A stretch of 64,000 bases of DNA, taken from Streptomyces sp. NRRL S-1022. GTDB taxonomy: Bacteria > Actinomycetota > Actinomycetes > Streptomycetales > Streptomycetaceae. The notes below the pieces were generated by a model, which worked only from the letters and a program-made list of their open reading frames with translations, did not search any database and was not told the DNA's origin. A program made the translations under genes and the position numbers. Below, in pieces: positions 9,485-18,249 of the stretch. Position 1 is the stretch's first letter. Every line of letters starts with the position of its first letter. Location: contig NZ_JOIU01000016.1 of NCBI RefSeq assembly GCF_000720135.1, positions 186,001 to 250,000 on the forward strand, written 5' to 3'.

Positions 9485-10123
9485 GTGGCCGCCACCACCC
9501 CTGGCCCAGCGGTCAAGCGCCTCGTCGTGCTGGTCTCCGGGTCCGGTACCAACCTGCAGGCGCTCCTGGACGAGATCGAGCGCACCGGAGCCGAGTCGTA
9601 CGGTGCGCGGATCGTCGCCGTCGGGGCCGACCGCGCCGGCGTCGAGGGGCTGGCCCGCGCCGAGCGCGCCGGGATCCCCACCTTCGTCTGCAAGGTCAAG
9701 GACCACGGCTCCCGCGAGGAGTGGGACGCGGCGCTCGCCGGGGCCGTCGCCGCCCACGAACCCGACCTCGTCGTCTCCGCCGGCTTCATGAAGATCGTCG
9801 GCAAGGAGTTCCTGGCCCGCTTCGGCGGACGGTTCGTCAACACCCACCCGGCCCTGCTGCCCAGTTTTCCGGGGGCCCACGGGGTCCGTGACGCACTCGC
9901 GTACGGCGCCAGGGTCACCGGCTGCACCGTCCACTTCGTCGACGACGGCGTCGACACCGGGCCGATCATCGCCCAGGGCGTGGTCGAGGTCCGGGACGAG
10001 GACGACGAGAGCGCGCTGCACGAGCGCATCAAGGAAGTCGAGCGAAGGCTGCTCGTCGAGGTCGTGGGGCGGCTCGCCCGCAACGGCTATCGCATTGAGG
10101 GACGAAAGGTAGTTATCCAGTGA
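9485..10123 (+). CDS. purN: Phosphoribosylglycinamide formyltransferase
   Basis: A 212-residue protein with the full GAR transformylase signature. It has the phosphate-binding loop [14 protein letters not shown] near residues 16-29, the catalytic segment [16 protein letters not shown] near 118-133 with the conserved Asn and His, and the catalytic Asp in [13 protein letters not shown] near 152-164. It transfers a formyl group from 10-formyl-tetrahydrofolate to GAR in the third step of de novo purine synthesis. The GTG start follows GAGAAAGGG. Its stop overlaps the purH GTG by 4 bp, giving a coupled purNH operon. Confidence 0.97.
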   Translation: MAATTPGPAVKRLVVLVSGSGTNLQALLDEIERTGAESYGARIVAVGADRAGVEGLARAERAGIPTFVCKVKDHGSREEWDAALAGAVAAHEPDLVVSAGFMKIVGKEFLARFGGRFVNTHPALLPSFPGAHGVRDALAYGARVTGCTVHFVDDGVDTGPIIAQGVVEVRDEDDESALHERIKEVERRLLVEVVGRLARNGYRIEGRKVVIQ

Positions 10124-11682
10124 CCGCCGAGAGCAACAAGCGGCCCCTTCGCCGGGCGCTCGTCAGCGTCTACGACAAGACCGGCCTGGAGGAGCTGGCC
10201 CGCGGGCTGCACGAGGCAGGCGTCGAGCTGGTCTCCACCGGCTCCACGGCCGGCCGGATCGCCGCCGCCGGCGTCCCCGTCACCAAGGTCGAGGAACTGA
10301 CCGGCTTCCCCGAGTGCCTGGACGGCCGGGTCAAGACCCTGCACCCGCGCGTGCACGCCGGCATCCTCGCCGACCTGCGCCTGGACAGCCACCGTGAGCA
10401 GCTCGCCGAACTGGGCGTGGAGCCGTTCGACCTCGTCGTCGTCAACCTCTACCCGTTCCGCGAGACCGTCGCCTCGGGCGCCTCGGCGGACGAGTGCGTC
10501 GAGCAGATCGACATCGGTGGCCCCTCGATGGTCCGCGCCGCAGCCAAGAACCACCCGTCCGTCGCCGTGGTCACCAGTCCGGAGCGGTACGCCGACGTGC
10601 TCGCCGCGGTCAAGGACGGCGGCTTCGACCTCGCCGCCCGCAAGCGCCTGGCCGCGGAGGCCTTCCGGCACACGGCGGAGTACGACATCGCCGTCTCCTC
10701 CTGGTTCGCCTCCTCCTACGCCCCCGCGGACGACTCGCAGTTCCCCGACTTCGTCGCCTCCTCGCTGCAGCGCGCGCACACCCTGCGCTACGGCGAGAAC
10801 CCGCACCAGCCCGCCGCCCTCTACACCTCCGGCGAGGGCGGGCTCGCGGCGGCCGAGCAGCTGCACGGCAAGGAGATGTCGTACAACAACTACACGGACA
10901 CGGACGCCGCCCGCCGTGCCGCGTACGACCACGCCGAGCCCTGCGTCGCGATCATCAAGCACGCCAACCCCTGCGGCATCGCGGTCGGCGCGGACGTCGC
11001 CGAGGCGCACCGCAAGGCGCACGCCTGCGACCCGGTCTCCGCGTACGGCGGTGTGATCGCCGTGAACCGGCCGGTCAGCAAGGAGATGGCCGAGCAGGTC
11101 GCCGACATCTTCACCGAGGTCATCGTGGCCCCGGACTACGAGGAGGGCGCGCTGGAGGCCCTCACCAAGAAGAAGAACATCCGCGTGCTGCGCTGCCCGG
11201 AGGGCCCGTCCCACCCGGTCGAGGTCAAGCCGATCGACGGCGGCGCGCTGCTCCAGGTCGCCGACCGGCTCCAGGCCGACGGCGACGACCCGGCCAACTG
11301 GACGCTGGCCTCCGGCGAGGCGCTGTCCTCCGAGGAGCTCCAGCAGCTCGCCTTCGCGTGGAAGGCGTGCCGCGCGGTGAAGTCCAACGCGATCCTGCTG
11401 GCCAAGGACGGCGCCTCGGTCGGCGTCGGCATGGGCCAGGTCAACCGCGTCGACTCCTGCAAGCTGGCCGTCGAGCGGGCCGGCGAGGAGCGGGCCCGGG
11501 GTTCGTTCGCGGCCTCGGACGCGTTCTTCCCGTTCCCCGACGGCCCGGAGATCCTCATCGGCGCCGGCGTCCGGGCGATCGTCCAGCCCGGCGGCTCCAT
11601 CCGCGACGAGCAGGTCGTGGAGGCGGCGAAGAAGGCCGGCGTGACGATGTACTTCACCGGCACGCGCCACTTCTTCCACTGA
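10120..11682 (+). CDS. purH: Bifunctional AICAR transformylase / IMP cyclohydrolase
   Basis: A 520-residue protein of normal PurH length. The N-terminal MGS-like cyclohydrolase domain (about 1-200) has [14 protein letters not shown] near 29-42 and [14 protein letters not shown] near 69-82. The C-terminal AICAR transformylase domain contains [16 protein letters not shown] near 252-267 and [13 protein letters not shown] near 281-293, with the catalytic Lys-His pair. It performs the last two steps to IMP, using 10-formyl-tetrahydrofolate. Its substrate pathway intermediate ZMP is the precursor of ZTP, the ligand of the riboswitch found upstream of glyA in this window. The start is the GTG in the GTGA overlap with purN. 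Confidence 0.98.
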   Translation: MTAESNKRPLRRALVSVYDKTGLEELARGLHEAGVELVSTGSTAGRIAAAGVPVTKVEELTGFPECLDGRVKTLHPRVHAGILADLRLDSHREQLAELGVEPFDLVVVNLYPFRETVASGASADECVEQIDIGGPSMVRAAAKNHPSVAVVTSPERYADVLAAVKDGGFDLAARKRLAAEAFRHTAEYDIAVSSWFASSYAPADDSQFPDFVASSLQRAHTLRYGENPHQPAALYTSGEGGLAAAEQLHGKEMSYNNYTDTDAARRAAYDHAEPCVAIIKHANPCGIAVGADVAEAHRKAHACDPVSAYGGVIAVNRPVSKEMAEQVADIFTEVIVAPDYEEGALEALTKKKNIRVLRCPEGPSHPVEVKPIDGGALLQVADRLQADGDDPANWTLASGEALSSEELQQLAFAWKACRAVKSNAILLAKDGASVGVGMGQVNRVDSCKLAVERAGEERARGSFAASDAFFPFPDGPEILIGAGVRAIVQPGGSIRDEQVVEAAKKAGVTMYFTGTRHFFH

Positions 11683-11710
11683 TCGCGCAGCGCGCCCCCG
11701 GCGCATGCGT

Positions 11711-11744
11711 GTGGTCCCGCCCGTCGGCCGACGGGCGGGACCAC
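11711..11744 (+). terminator. Perfect hairpin after purH
   Basis: GTGGTCCCGCCCGTCGG (11711-11727) is followed directly by its exact complement (11728-11744), then CGCCTTTG. It lies 28 bp past the purH stop and is a strong terminator for purNH. Confidence 0.85.
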
Positions 11745-11869
11745 GCCTTTGTGACGGCGGTTCACCCCCGGTCCGCCCGAGAGGGGAGTTTTTCCCACCG
11801 ACTCCGCCCGCCCCCCGCCCGCACAATGAGGGCCTGAGCCGGAACACCGACCAGGGGGGTACGGAACAT

Positions 11870-13195
11870 ATGGACGACCGGGCGAGGCAGCAACTCGGGG
11901 GGTTCCGGCCGCCGGAACCGGTCAGCGGGTTCTCGGTGTCCGCCGGACTGACGGCTCTGCGCCGGGCGGCGACGCTGTACCGGATGTCGCTGGCGGCCTT
12001 CGGCCGGTCGCTCGCCGTGGGCGGCGCGGTCGGCCTGGCGGGCCCGGGCCTCGGCCTGGTGCCGCGGGCCGTGCGAGGGGTGCGCGGGCTGGCCGCACGG
12101 CAGCGGGAACTCGCCCGGCGCTGGTCGGGCGTGGAGATCCCCGGCCCGCCCGGACCGCTGCCGCCCGCGCCCGCGGGTCACTCGGGCGCCGTCGCCCGTT
12201 ACCGCTGGATCATGGGCGACCCGCAGACCCGGCGGGAGTACCTGTGGGTGCTCCTGGACCCGGTCGCGGGCGGACTGCTGGCCTTCCTGCCGTTCGCGCT
12301 GATCCTGAACGGTCTGTGGGGCGTCTTCCTCGCCTTCTTCGGGGTGCCGCTGTCCGCCGAGTGGGACGGCCTGTGGTACGGCTTCATCCCCGTCGAGGGC
12401 CGGGCCACCGCGGTGCTCGCCGGAGTCCTGGGCCTGCTCCAGCTGCCGCTCGCCCTGTGGGCCGCCCCGCGCGTCGTACGCCGGCACGCGAGGTACACCA
12501 GGGCGATGCTCGCGCCGGGCGAGAGCGAGCTGATGGCCGGGCGGATCCGGCACCTGGCCGCCACCCGCTCCGCCGCGGTGGACACGCAGATGGCGGAGAT
12601 CCGCCGGATCGAACGTGATCTGCACGACGGCGCCCAGGCCCGGCTGGTGGCCATGGGCATGACCCTGGACGCGGCCGAGCGCCTGCTGGAGACCGACCCG
12701 CAGGCCGTGCGCGGCCTGCTGGCCGAGGCCCGGCAGTCGTCCTCGGCGGCGCTGGAGGAGCTGCGCGACCTGGTCCGCGGCATCCACCCGCCCGTCCTCG
12801 CCGACCGCGGACTGGCCGACGCCGTACGGGCGTTGGCCCTCGTCAGCCCGGTCGCCACCGAGGTGCGGGCCGAGTTGGCGGGCCGGCCCGAGATGCCGGT
12901 CGAGTCCGCCGCCTACTTCGCCGTGTCGGAGATCCTCACCAACGTGGCCAAGCACGCGGGGGCCGGCCGGGCCTGGATCGACCTTCGTTACGATCACGGG
13001 ACGCTCCGCATCAGCGTGACCGACGACGGTGACGGCGGCGCCGACGCCTCCCGCGGCACCGGCCTGCGGGGCATCGAGCGGCGGCTCGCCACCTTCGACG
13101 GCGTACTGGCGGTGAGCAGTCCGGTGGGCGGACCGACGATGGTGACGATGGAGATCCCGTGCGTGTTGTCCTCGCCGAAGACCACTTCCTGCTGA
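11870..13195 (+). CDS. NarL/DegS-type sensor histidine kinase
   Basis: A 441-residue protein starting at the ATG at 11870. Residues 125-205 hold two to three membrane segments (VAGGLLAFLPFALILNGLWG and ATAVLAGVLGLLQLPLALWA) inside a sensor-like region of unknown ligand. A HisKA_3 dimerisation domain has the phosphoacceptor H252 in RIERDLHDGAQARLV. A HATPase_c domain (about 335-430) has NVAKHAGAGRAW (N box), DDGDGGADASRGTGLRGIERR (G boxes). It overlaps the response regulator gene by 37 bp, so the two are one transcription unit. The signal sensed cannot be read from the sequence. Confidence 0.92.
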   Translation: MDDRARQQLGGFRPPEPVSGFSVSAGLTALRRAATLYRMSLAAFGRSLAVGGAVGLAGPGLGLVPRAVRGVRGLAARQRELARRWSGVEIPGPPGPLPPAPAGHSGAVARYRWIMGDPQTRREYLWVLLDPVAGGLLAFLPFALILNGLWGVFLAFFGVPLSAEWDGLWYGFIPVEGRATAVLAGVLGLLQLPLALWAAPRVVRRHARYTRAMLAPGESELMAGRIRHLAATRSAAVDTQMAEIRRIERDLHDGAQARLVAMGMTLDAAERLLETDPQAVRGLLAEARQSSSAALEELRDLVRGIHPPVLADRGLADAVRALALVSPVATEVRAELAGRPEMPVESAAYFAVSEILTNVAKHAGAGRAWIDLRYDHGTLRISVTDDGDGGADASRGTGLRGIERRLATFDGVLAVSSPVGGPTMVTMEIPCVLSSPKTTSC

Positions 13196-13803
13196 GGGAC
13201 GGGCTGATCCGGTTGCTCGCGGCCTACGGCCACGACGTGGTGGCCGCCGTCGACAACGGGGCCGACCTGCTGCGGGCGCTGGGCCGGGAACGGCCGGACG
13301 TCGCGGTCGTCGACGTACGGCTGCCGCCGGACTTCACCGACGAGGGCCTGCGGGCCGTCCTGGCCGCCCGCGAGGAGAACCCGGAGCTGCCGGTGCTGCT
13401 GCTCTCCCAGTACGTCGAGCCGCTGTACGCCCGCGAACTGCTCGCCGGCGGCGGGCGTGCCGTCGGCTACCTGCTCAAGGACCGGGTCACCGACGGGGCC
13501 GGGTTCCTCGACGCCATCGCGCGGGTGGCCGCGGGCGGCACCGCCCTCGACCCCGAGGTCGTCTCCCGGCTGCTGGCCCGCAAGGAGCGCGACGCGTCCG
13601 TCGGCAGCCTCTCCGCACGGGAGCGCGAGGTCCTCGAACTCGTCGCCCAGGGCCGCTCCAACGCGGGCATCGCGCAGGCCCTGTTCGTCACCGAGAAGGC
13701 CGTCGCCAAGCACATCGGCAACATCTTCACCAAGCTGGACCTGCACCCGACCGACACCGACAACCGCCGCGTCCTGGCCGTCCTGGCGTACCTGGGCCGG
13801 TGA
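13159..13803 (+). CDS. LuxR/NarL-family response regulator
   Basis: A 214-residue protein. The receiver domain (1-120) has acidic residues E7-D8, phosphoacceptor D52 in VAVVDVRLP and conserved Lys in GYLLKDRV. A C-terminal LuxR HTH (about 148-210) has LSAREREVLELVAQGRSNAGIA and EKAVAKHIGNIFTKLDL. The GTG start lies inside the 3' end of the kinase gene, so translation is coupled. It is the cognate regulator of the kinase just upstream. The C-terminal extension DLHPTDTDNRRVLAVLAYLGR is typical of this subfamily. Confidence 0.94.
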   Translation: MRVVLAEDHFLLRDGLIRLLAAYGHDVVAAVDNGADLLRALGRERPDVAVVDVRLPPDFTDEGLRAVLAAREENPELPVLLLSQYVEPLYARELLAGGGRAVGYLLKDRVTDGAGFLDAIARVAAGGTALDPEVVSRLLARKERDASVGSLSAREREVLELVAQGRSNAGIAQALFVTEKAVAKHIGNIFTKLDLHPTDTDNRRVLAVLAYLGR

Positions 13804-13833
13804 GGGCCATCAGGCCCGGAGGAACGGCCCCGG

Positions 13834-13886
13834 GAACACACCGGGCCGCACCCCGTCCGGGCGGACGGGACGCGGCCCCGGGTGTT
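13834..13886. terminator. Bidirectional terminator hairpin between convergent genes
   Basis: A long interrupted stem pairs AACACACCGGGCCGC and CCCCGTCC on the left with GGACGGG and GCGGCCCCGGGTGTT on the right around a GGGC loop. It lies in the 98-bp gap between the response regulator and the convergent minus-strand membrane gene and can act for both. Confidence 0.6.
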
Positions 13887-13901
13887 CGGGTGCCGGGCGG
13901 C

Positions 13902-14510
13902 TCAGTACCGCGGGCGGTTGAACCAGGCCGAGGCCGAGCTGGTGACCATCGACGCGAGGATGATGCCGGCCATCGCGAGCGAGATCAGCCCGCCGAAGGT
14001 GGCGGAACCGTTCTGACCGCTCGCGATGTTGGTGATGCCACCGAGGATCATCAGCGCGGCGTAGACGATCGTGGTGATGCGGATGCCGCTGCCGCCGTTC
14101 TTGAACTTCACACCCAGGAAGATCGACAGCGCGCCCAGCGCCACCAGCAGCCCCGCGATGAGGAACCCGAGACCGGCCAGGCCGTCGGTGCTGTCACCGG
14201 AACCGACCCCATTGGACACGTCCTGGGCCGCACCGATGAAGGCACCCGCGAGCAGACCGAACAGGATCTGGAAGCCGGCCAGGACGAACAGCAGCACCCG
14301 CGCGGTCTTCATCAGGCCGGGCATCTCCATCGGGACGCCGTAGCCGGGCTGCCCCAGCGGCGGCGCGGCCGGGTAGCCGTAGCCGGGCTGGCCCTGCGGC
14401 GGGGCGGCGGGGTAGCCGTAACCGGGCTGGCCCTGCGGCGGCTGCGGCGGGTAGCCGGGCTGCTGGCCCTGCGGGGGACCGTAGGGGTTGTTGGGGTCGC
14501 CAAAGCTCAT
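13902..14510 (-). CDS. Small polytopic membrane protein with Gly/Tyr/Pro-rich N-terminus
   Basis: A 202-residue protein. The ATG at 14510 is preceded by ACGGAGGAAG, a strong ribosome-binding site. Residues 1-65 are made of Q-P-G-Y-G-Y-P-A-A-P-P repeats, a disordered cytoplasmic segment common in actinomycete membrane proteins. Residues 70-200 hold four hydrophobic helices (around 72-95, 115-140, 148-165 and 173-195). There are no catalytic motifs. The function is unknown. It is convergent with the two-component pair and divergent from folD. Confidence 0.8.
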   Translation of the reverse strand: MSFGDPNNPYGPPQGQQPGYPPQPPQGQPGYGYPAAPPQGQPGYGYPAAPPLGQPGYGVPMEMPGLMKTARVLLFVLAGFQILFGLLAGAFIGAAQDVSNGVGSGDSTDGLAGLGFLIAGLLVALGALSIFLGVKFKNGGSGIRITTIVYAALMILGGITNIASGQNGSATFGGLISLAMAGIILASMVTSSASAWFNRPRY

Positions 14511-14746
14511 GGCGGTCTTCCTCCGTTGCTCAAGTGCGGGGACGACGCGCGGCACGGTTCGGAGGAGAGTTCTACAGATGCGGTCCGTCCCCCCGGCACT
14601 GCCCGCGGCACTGTGTGCTCATCGTTCTTTAGCGGGCTCTTACTTGTCCAGCCGGATACGCCAGGTGTTGTGCAAGTGCAACATCACTGATCATGCTGTG
14701 ACACCCGGATTGGAACCGGGGCCGGGTCATCCGCGAGGATGGGACC

Positions 14747-15601
14747 ATGACCGCCCAGATTCTCGATGGCAAGGCCACCGCAGCAGCGATCAAGTCCGAC
14801 CTGACCGCCCGCGTGGCGGCGCTGAGGGAGCGGGGCGTCACGCCCGGCCTCGGCACGATCCTGGTCGGGGAGGACCCCGGCAGCCAGAAGTACGTCGCCG
14901 GCAAGCACCGCGACTGCGCCCAGGTGGGCATCGCCTCCATCCAGCGCGAGCTGCCGGCGACGGCCACCCAGGAGGAGATCGAGGCGGTCGTCCGCGAGCT
15001 GAACGAGGACCCCGCCTGCACCGGCTACATCGTCCAGCTGCCGCTGCCCAAGGGCATCGACGAGAACCGCATCCTGGAACTCATGGACCCGGCCAAGGAC
15101 GCCGACGGCCTGCACCCGATGAACCTCGGGCGCCTGGTGCTCAACGAGCCGGCCCCGCTGCCCTGCACCCCCAACGGCATCATCAGCCTGCTGCGCGCCC
15201 ACGGCGTGGAGATCAAGGGCGCCGAGGTCGTGGTCGTCGGCCGCGGTGTCACCATCGGCCGCCCGATGCCGCTGCTGCTCACCCGGCGCAGCGAGAACGC
15301 CACCGTCACCCAGTGCCACACCGGCACCCGTGACCTCTCCGCCCACCTGAAGCGGGCCGACATCATCATCGCCGCGGCCGGCTTCCCGCACCTGATCCGC
15401 GCCGAGGACGTCAAGCCGGGCGCGGCCGTCCTGGACGTCGGTGTCTCCCGCAACGCCGAGGGCAGGATCGTCGGCGACGTCCACCCGGACGTGACCGGGG
15501 TGGCCGGCTGGATCTCCCCGAACCCGGGCGGCGTCGGCCCGATGACCCGGGCGCAGCTGCTGGTCAACGTGGTCGAGGCGGCGGAGCGCAGTGCCGGCTG
15601 A
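14747..15601 (+). CDS. folD: Methylenetetrahydrofolate dehydrogenase / cyclohydrolase
   Basis: A 284-residue protein of normal FolD length. It has the catalytic lysine in [15 protein letters not shown] near 44-58, the QLPLPKGID motif near 97-105 and the PCTPNGI motif near 137-143. The NADP-binding [13 protein letters not shown] segment is near 161-173, with a final [14 protein letters not shown] near 259-272. It interconverts methylene-, methenyl- and 10-formyl-tetrahydrofolate in the cytoplasm, supplying the formyl donor used by PurN and PurH elsewhere in the window. The 236-bp upstream gap contains an imperfect inverted repeat TGTTG-N8-CAACA near 14667-14684 of unknown meaning. It overlaps the DUF3017 gene by 11 bp. 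Confidence 0.97.
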   Translation: MTAQILDGKATAAAIKSDLTARVAALRERGVTPGLGTILVGEDPGSQKYVAGKHRDCAQVGIASIQRELPATATQEEIEAVVRELNEDPACTGYIVQLPLPKGIDENRILELMDPAKDADGLHPMNLGRLVLNEPAPLPCTPNGIISLLRAHGVEIKGAEVVVVGRGVTIGRPMPLLLTRRSENATVTQCHTGTRDLSAHLKRADIIIAAAGFPHLIRAEDVKPGAAVLDVGVSRNAEGRIVGDVHPDVTGVAGWISPNPGGVGPMTRAQLLVNVVEAAERSAG

Positions 15602-16064
15602 GGACGCCCGCGGGTCCGCGGAACCGACCGTGCGCGACGCGATCAGCGCCCCCGACGCCGAGGGGCGCCCGCGCCGCGTCACCCGCCGCTTCCCGCTGTT
15701 CACCAAGGACACCGCACGCCCCGAGGGCGGCGGCCGGGCCGCGGCCGGTGACGCCCCGGCGCCCGCCCGGCAGTGGCCGGTGCTCGTGGTGCTGTCGGCG
15801 GTGGCCCTCGGCCTGCTGCTGACGGCGCTCGACATGCTGCGCATCGGCACCCTGCTGATCGGCGCCGCGCTGCTGGCCGGTGCCGTCCTGCGCTGGGCAC
15901 TGCCGAGCGTCGGCATGCTCGCCGTCCGCTCCCGCTTCACCGACATCGTCACCTACGGCGTACTCGGCCTGGTCATATCGCTGCTGGCGCTGATGATCCA
16001 GCCCGACCCGCTGCTGAAGATGCCGTTCCTGAAGGACATACTGCACCTCACGGTCACCAAGTAG
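15591..16064 (+). CDS. DUF3017 family membrane protein
   Basis: A 157-residue protein starting with a GTG inside the 3' end of folD. Residues 1-60 are charged and Ala/Pro-rich. Residues 62-140 form three hydrophobic helices ([38 protein letters not shown] and [19 protein letters not shown]). DUF3017 proteins are regularly found directly after folD in actinomycetes. The function is unknown. The start could also be an internal codon, but the 11-bp overlap favours coupled translation from this GTG. Confidence 0.88.
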   Translation: MPAEDARGSAEPTVRDAISAPDAEGRPRRVTRRFPLFTKDTARPEGGGRAAAGDAPAPARQWPVLVVLSAVALGLLLTALDMLRIGTLLIGAALLAGAVLRWALPSVGMLAVRSRFTDIVTYGVLGLVISLLALMIQPDPLLKMPFLKDILHLTVTK

Positions 16065-16079
16065 CGGTCCGTGTACGGC

Positions 16080-16116
16080 CGGTGGCCCGCGCCTCCCCCG
16101 GGGGCGCGGGCCACCG
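16080..16116 (+). terminator. Hairpin after folD-DUF3017
   Basis: CGGTGGCCCGCGCC (16080-16093) pairs perfectly with GGCGCGGGCCACCG (16103-16116) across a 9-nt C/G loop, 15 bp after the DUF3017 stop. Confidence 0.8.
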
Positions 16117-16279
16117 TCGTACCCCCCTCCCCGACGGTACGGCCGGCCGCGGCGCACCGCCTCCGCCTCCGGGCCGAACCGTCGTACCGCCTCCGGGGAC
16201 AGCCGGCCGGGCCCTGCAACTTCGGCGGTACCGCACCCGGTTGACTCCGGTGCGCGCCCGTGCGCGTTACCCTGCGGCG

Positions 16280-17449
16280 GTGCGACTGAGGAGCCCCCGC
16301 CCGCTGGTCGTGGACACGCTGATCGCGGTGGCCATGGTCGTGGTGGCCGTCCTGCTCGGGCAGGAGTCCCGGTCGCAGGGATGGCCGGAACTCGACGCCC
16401 GCGCCTATGTGCTGGTCGTCCTCGCCCACCTCCCGGTCGCCCTGCGCAGCCGCCACCCCCTCGCCGTCTTCACCGTCATCGAGGCCGCCGCGGTCGGCTT
16501 CGTCACCCTCGGCTACTGGCCGGTGGTGTGCACCTTCGGCGCCATGCTCGCCCTCTACACCGTGGCCTCCGTCCGCCGGGTGCGCATCGCCCTGGCCTGC
16601 GCCGGCTGCATGACGGCGGTCTGGGTGTACGCCGGTGTGGTCAGCCACAGCCCGTCCATGGCCTCCGTGCTCGGCCAGGCCCTGCTGTACTGCTCGGTGC
16701 TCGTCTGGTTCGGGCACCTGGCCCGCCGTACCGCCGAACTCACCCGGCAGCTGGGGGCCAAGCAGGCGGAGCGGGCCCGGCGCGCGGTCGCCGAGGAACG
16801 CGGCCGGATCGCCCGGGAACTGCACGACGTCGTCGCCCACCACATGTCGGTGATCTCCGTGCAGGCCGGACTCGCCCGGTTCGTCTTCGACTCCGACCCC
16901 GGCAAGGCGCGCGGAGCGCTCGGCACGATAGCGGACACCAGCGGCGAGGCCCTGGAGGAGCTGCGGCGCATGCTCCAGGTGCTGCGCGAGGAGGACCCCG
17001 AAGCGCCCGCGCGGGCCCCCATGCCCACCCTGGCCCGGCTCGGTGAACTCGTGGACCGGGTCCGGGCCGGCGGCCTGCCCGTGGACCTCGCCGTGCAGGG
17101 CACCGCCCGCCCGCTGCCGCCCGGCGTCGAACTGTGCGCCTACCGCGTCGTCCAGGAGGCCCTCACCAACGCCCTCAAGCACGCCGGGCCCGCACACGCG
17201 CGCGTGGAACTCCGCTACGCCCCCCATGAGCTGACCGTCCGTGTCACCGACGACGGCGAGGGGGCGGATCCGGCCAGAGTGCCGGTGGGCAGTGGCCATG
17301 GCTTGATTGGGATGCGGGAGCGGGCCAAGCTCTACGGGGGGACGATCTCGGTCGGCCCCCGCTCCGAGGGCGGCTACGAGGTCCGGCTGACCCTGCCGAC
17401 GTCGGCCGCCGAACGCGGCCGCGGGGGCACGCCGGAGACGGAGCGGTAA
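16280..17449 (+). CDS. Sensor histidine kinase (NarL type)
   Basis: A 389-residue protein. The GTG at 16280 gives an N-terminus leading straight into the first of about five to six membrane helices (residues 10-150), with no extracellular sensor loop of any size. That suggests membrane or intramembrane sensing. The HisKA_3 domain has phosphoacceptor H182 in GRIARELHDVVAHHMSVI, and the HATPase_c domain has ALTNALKHAG (N box), DDGEGAD and GSGHGLIGMRERA (G boxes). Longer upstream readings run through the folD terminator region and are unlikely. A LuxR-type regulator follows 33 bp downstream. Confidence 0.92.
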   Translation: MRLRSPRPLVVDTLIAVAMVVVAVLLGQESRSQGWPELDARAYVLVVLAHLPVALRSRHPLAVFTVIEAAAVGFVTLGYWPVVCTFGAMLALYTVASVRRVRIALACAGCMTAVWVYAGVVSHSPSMASVLGQALLYCSVLVWFGHLARRTAELTRQLGAKQAERARRAVAEERGRIARELHDVVAHHMSVISVQAGLARFVFDSDPGKARGALGTIADTSGEALEELRRMLQVLREEDPEAPARAPMPTLARLGELVDRVRAGGLPVDLAVQGTARPLPPGVELCAYRVVQEALTNALKHAGPAHARVELRYAPHELTVRVTDDGEGADPARVPVGSGHGLIGMRERAKLYGGTISVGPRSEGGYEVRLTLPTSAAERGRGGTPETER

Positions 17450-17482
17450 GGCAGGCGCACGGCGGGGGGACGACCGTACGGG

Positions 17483-18148
17483 ATGACCAGAGTGCTCGTC
17501 GTGGACGACCAGTTCCTCATCCGCGCCGGACTCGTCGGCCTGCTGGACGCCGCGCCCGGCTTCGAGGTGGTGGGTGAGGCGGGGGACGGCGAGGAGGCCG
17601 TACGGCTCGCCGCCGAGACCCGCCCCGACGTCATCCTCATGGACATCCGCATGCCCGGCGTCAACGGCATCGAGGCCACCGAGCGGATCCTCGCCCAGGC
17701 CGCCGACCGCCCGCCCCGGGTCCTGGTGCTGACCACCTTCGACCTGGACGAGTACGTGTACGGGGCGCTGCGCGCCGGCGCCTCCGGGTTCCTGCTGAAG
17801 GACTCCGGGCCCGAGCGGCTGCTCGCGGCGGTCACCGCGGTCGACGGCGGCGACGCGCTGTTCGCGCCCAGTGTCACCCGGCGCCTGGTGGAGGCCTTCG
17901 CCCGGCAGCAGGAGCCCGCCGGCACCGCACCGCCGCCCGACCTCGGCGTGCTCACCTCCCGGGAGGTGGAGGTCCTCAAGCTCACCGCCCGCGGCCTGTC
18001 CAACCTGGAGATCGCCGACCGCCTCTACATCAGCGAGGCCACCGTCAAGACCCACCTCAACCGCACCATGACCAAGCTCGACCTGGGCAGCCGGGCGCAG
18101 GCGGTGGTGCTGGCGTACGAGACGGGACTGGTGACCCCGGGCGGCTGA
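17483..18148 (+). CDS. LuxR/NarL-family response regulator
   Basis: A 221-residue protein. The receiver domain has D8-D9, phosphoacceptor D54 in VILMDIRMPG and Lys in SGFLLKDSGPERLL. The LuxR HTH is at about 155-215 (LTSREVEVLKLTARGLSNLEIA and SEATVKTHLNRTMTKLDL). It is paired with the kinase 33 bp upstream. Kinase/regulator pairs of this class often autoregulate; no obvious operator was found in the short spacer. Confidence 0.94.
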   Translation: MTRVLVVDDQFLIRAGLVGLLDAAPGFEVVGEAGDGEEAVRLAAETRPDVILMDIRMPGVNGIEATERILAQAADRPPRVLVLTTFDLDEYVYGALRAGASGFLLKDSGPERLLAAVTAVDGGDALFAPSVTRRLVEAFARQQEPAGTAPPPDLGVLTSREVEVLKLTARGLSNLEIADRLYISEATVKTHLNRTMTKLDLGSRAQAVVLAYETGLVTPGG

Positions 18149-18249
18149 CCACCGGCTCCGGTGCGCCGCCCCTCGCGGAACTGGGATCCTTGGTCTGCGC
18201 GGAACGCGCGGCAAGGAACACGGGGGAAGAGGGGAAGAGGGGAGAGGCG

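Noticed and set aside
15773..16279. Extended N-terminus for the histidine kinase at 16280
   Set aside because: The extension overlaps the DUF3017 gene and its terminator, and reads as Arg/His-rich nonsense before the first membrane helix.
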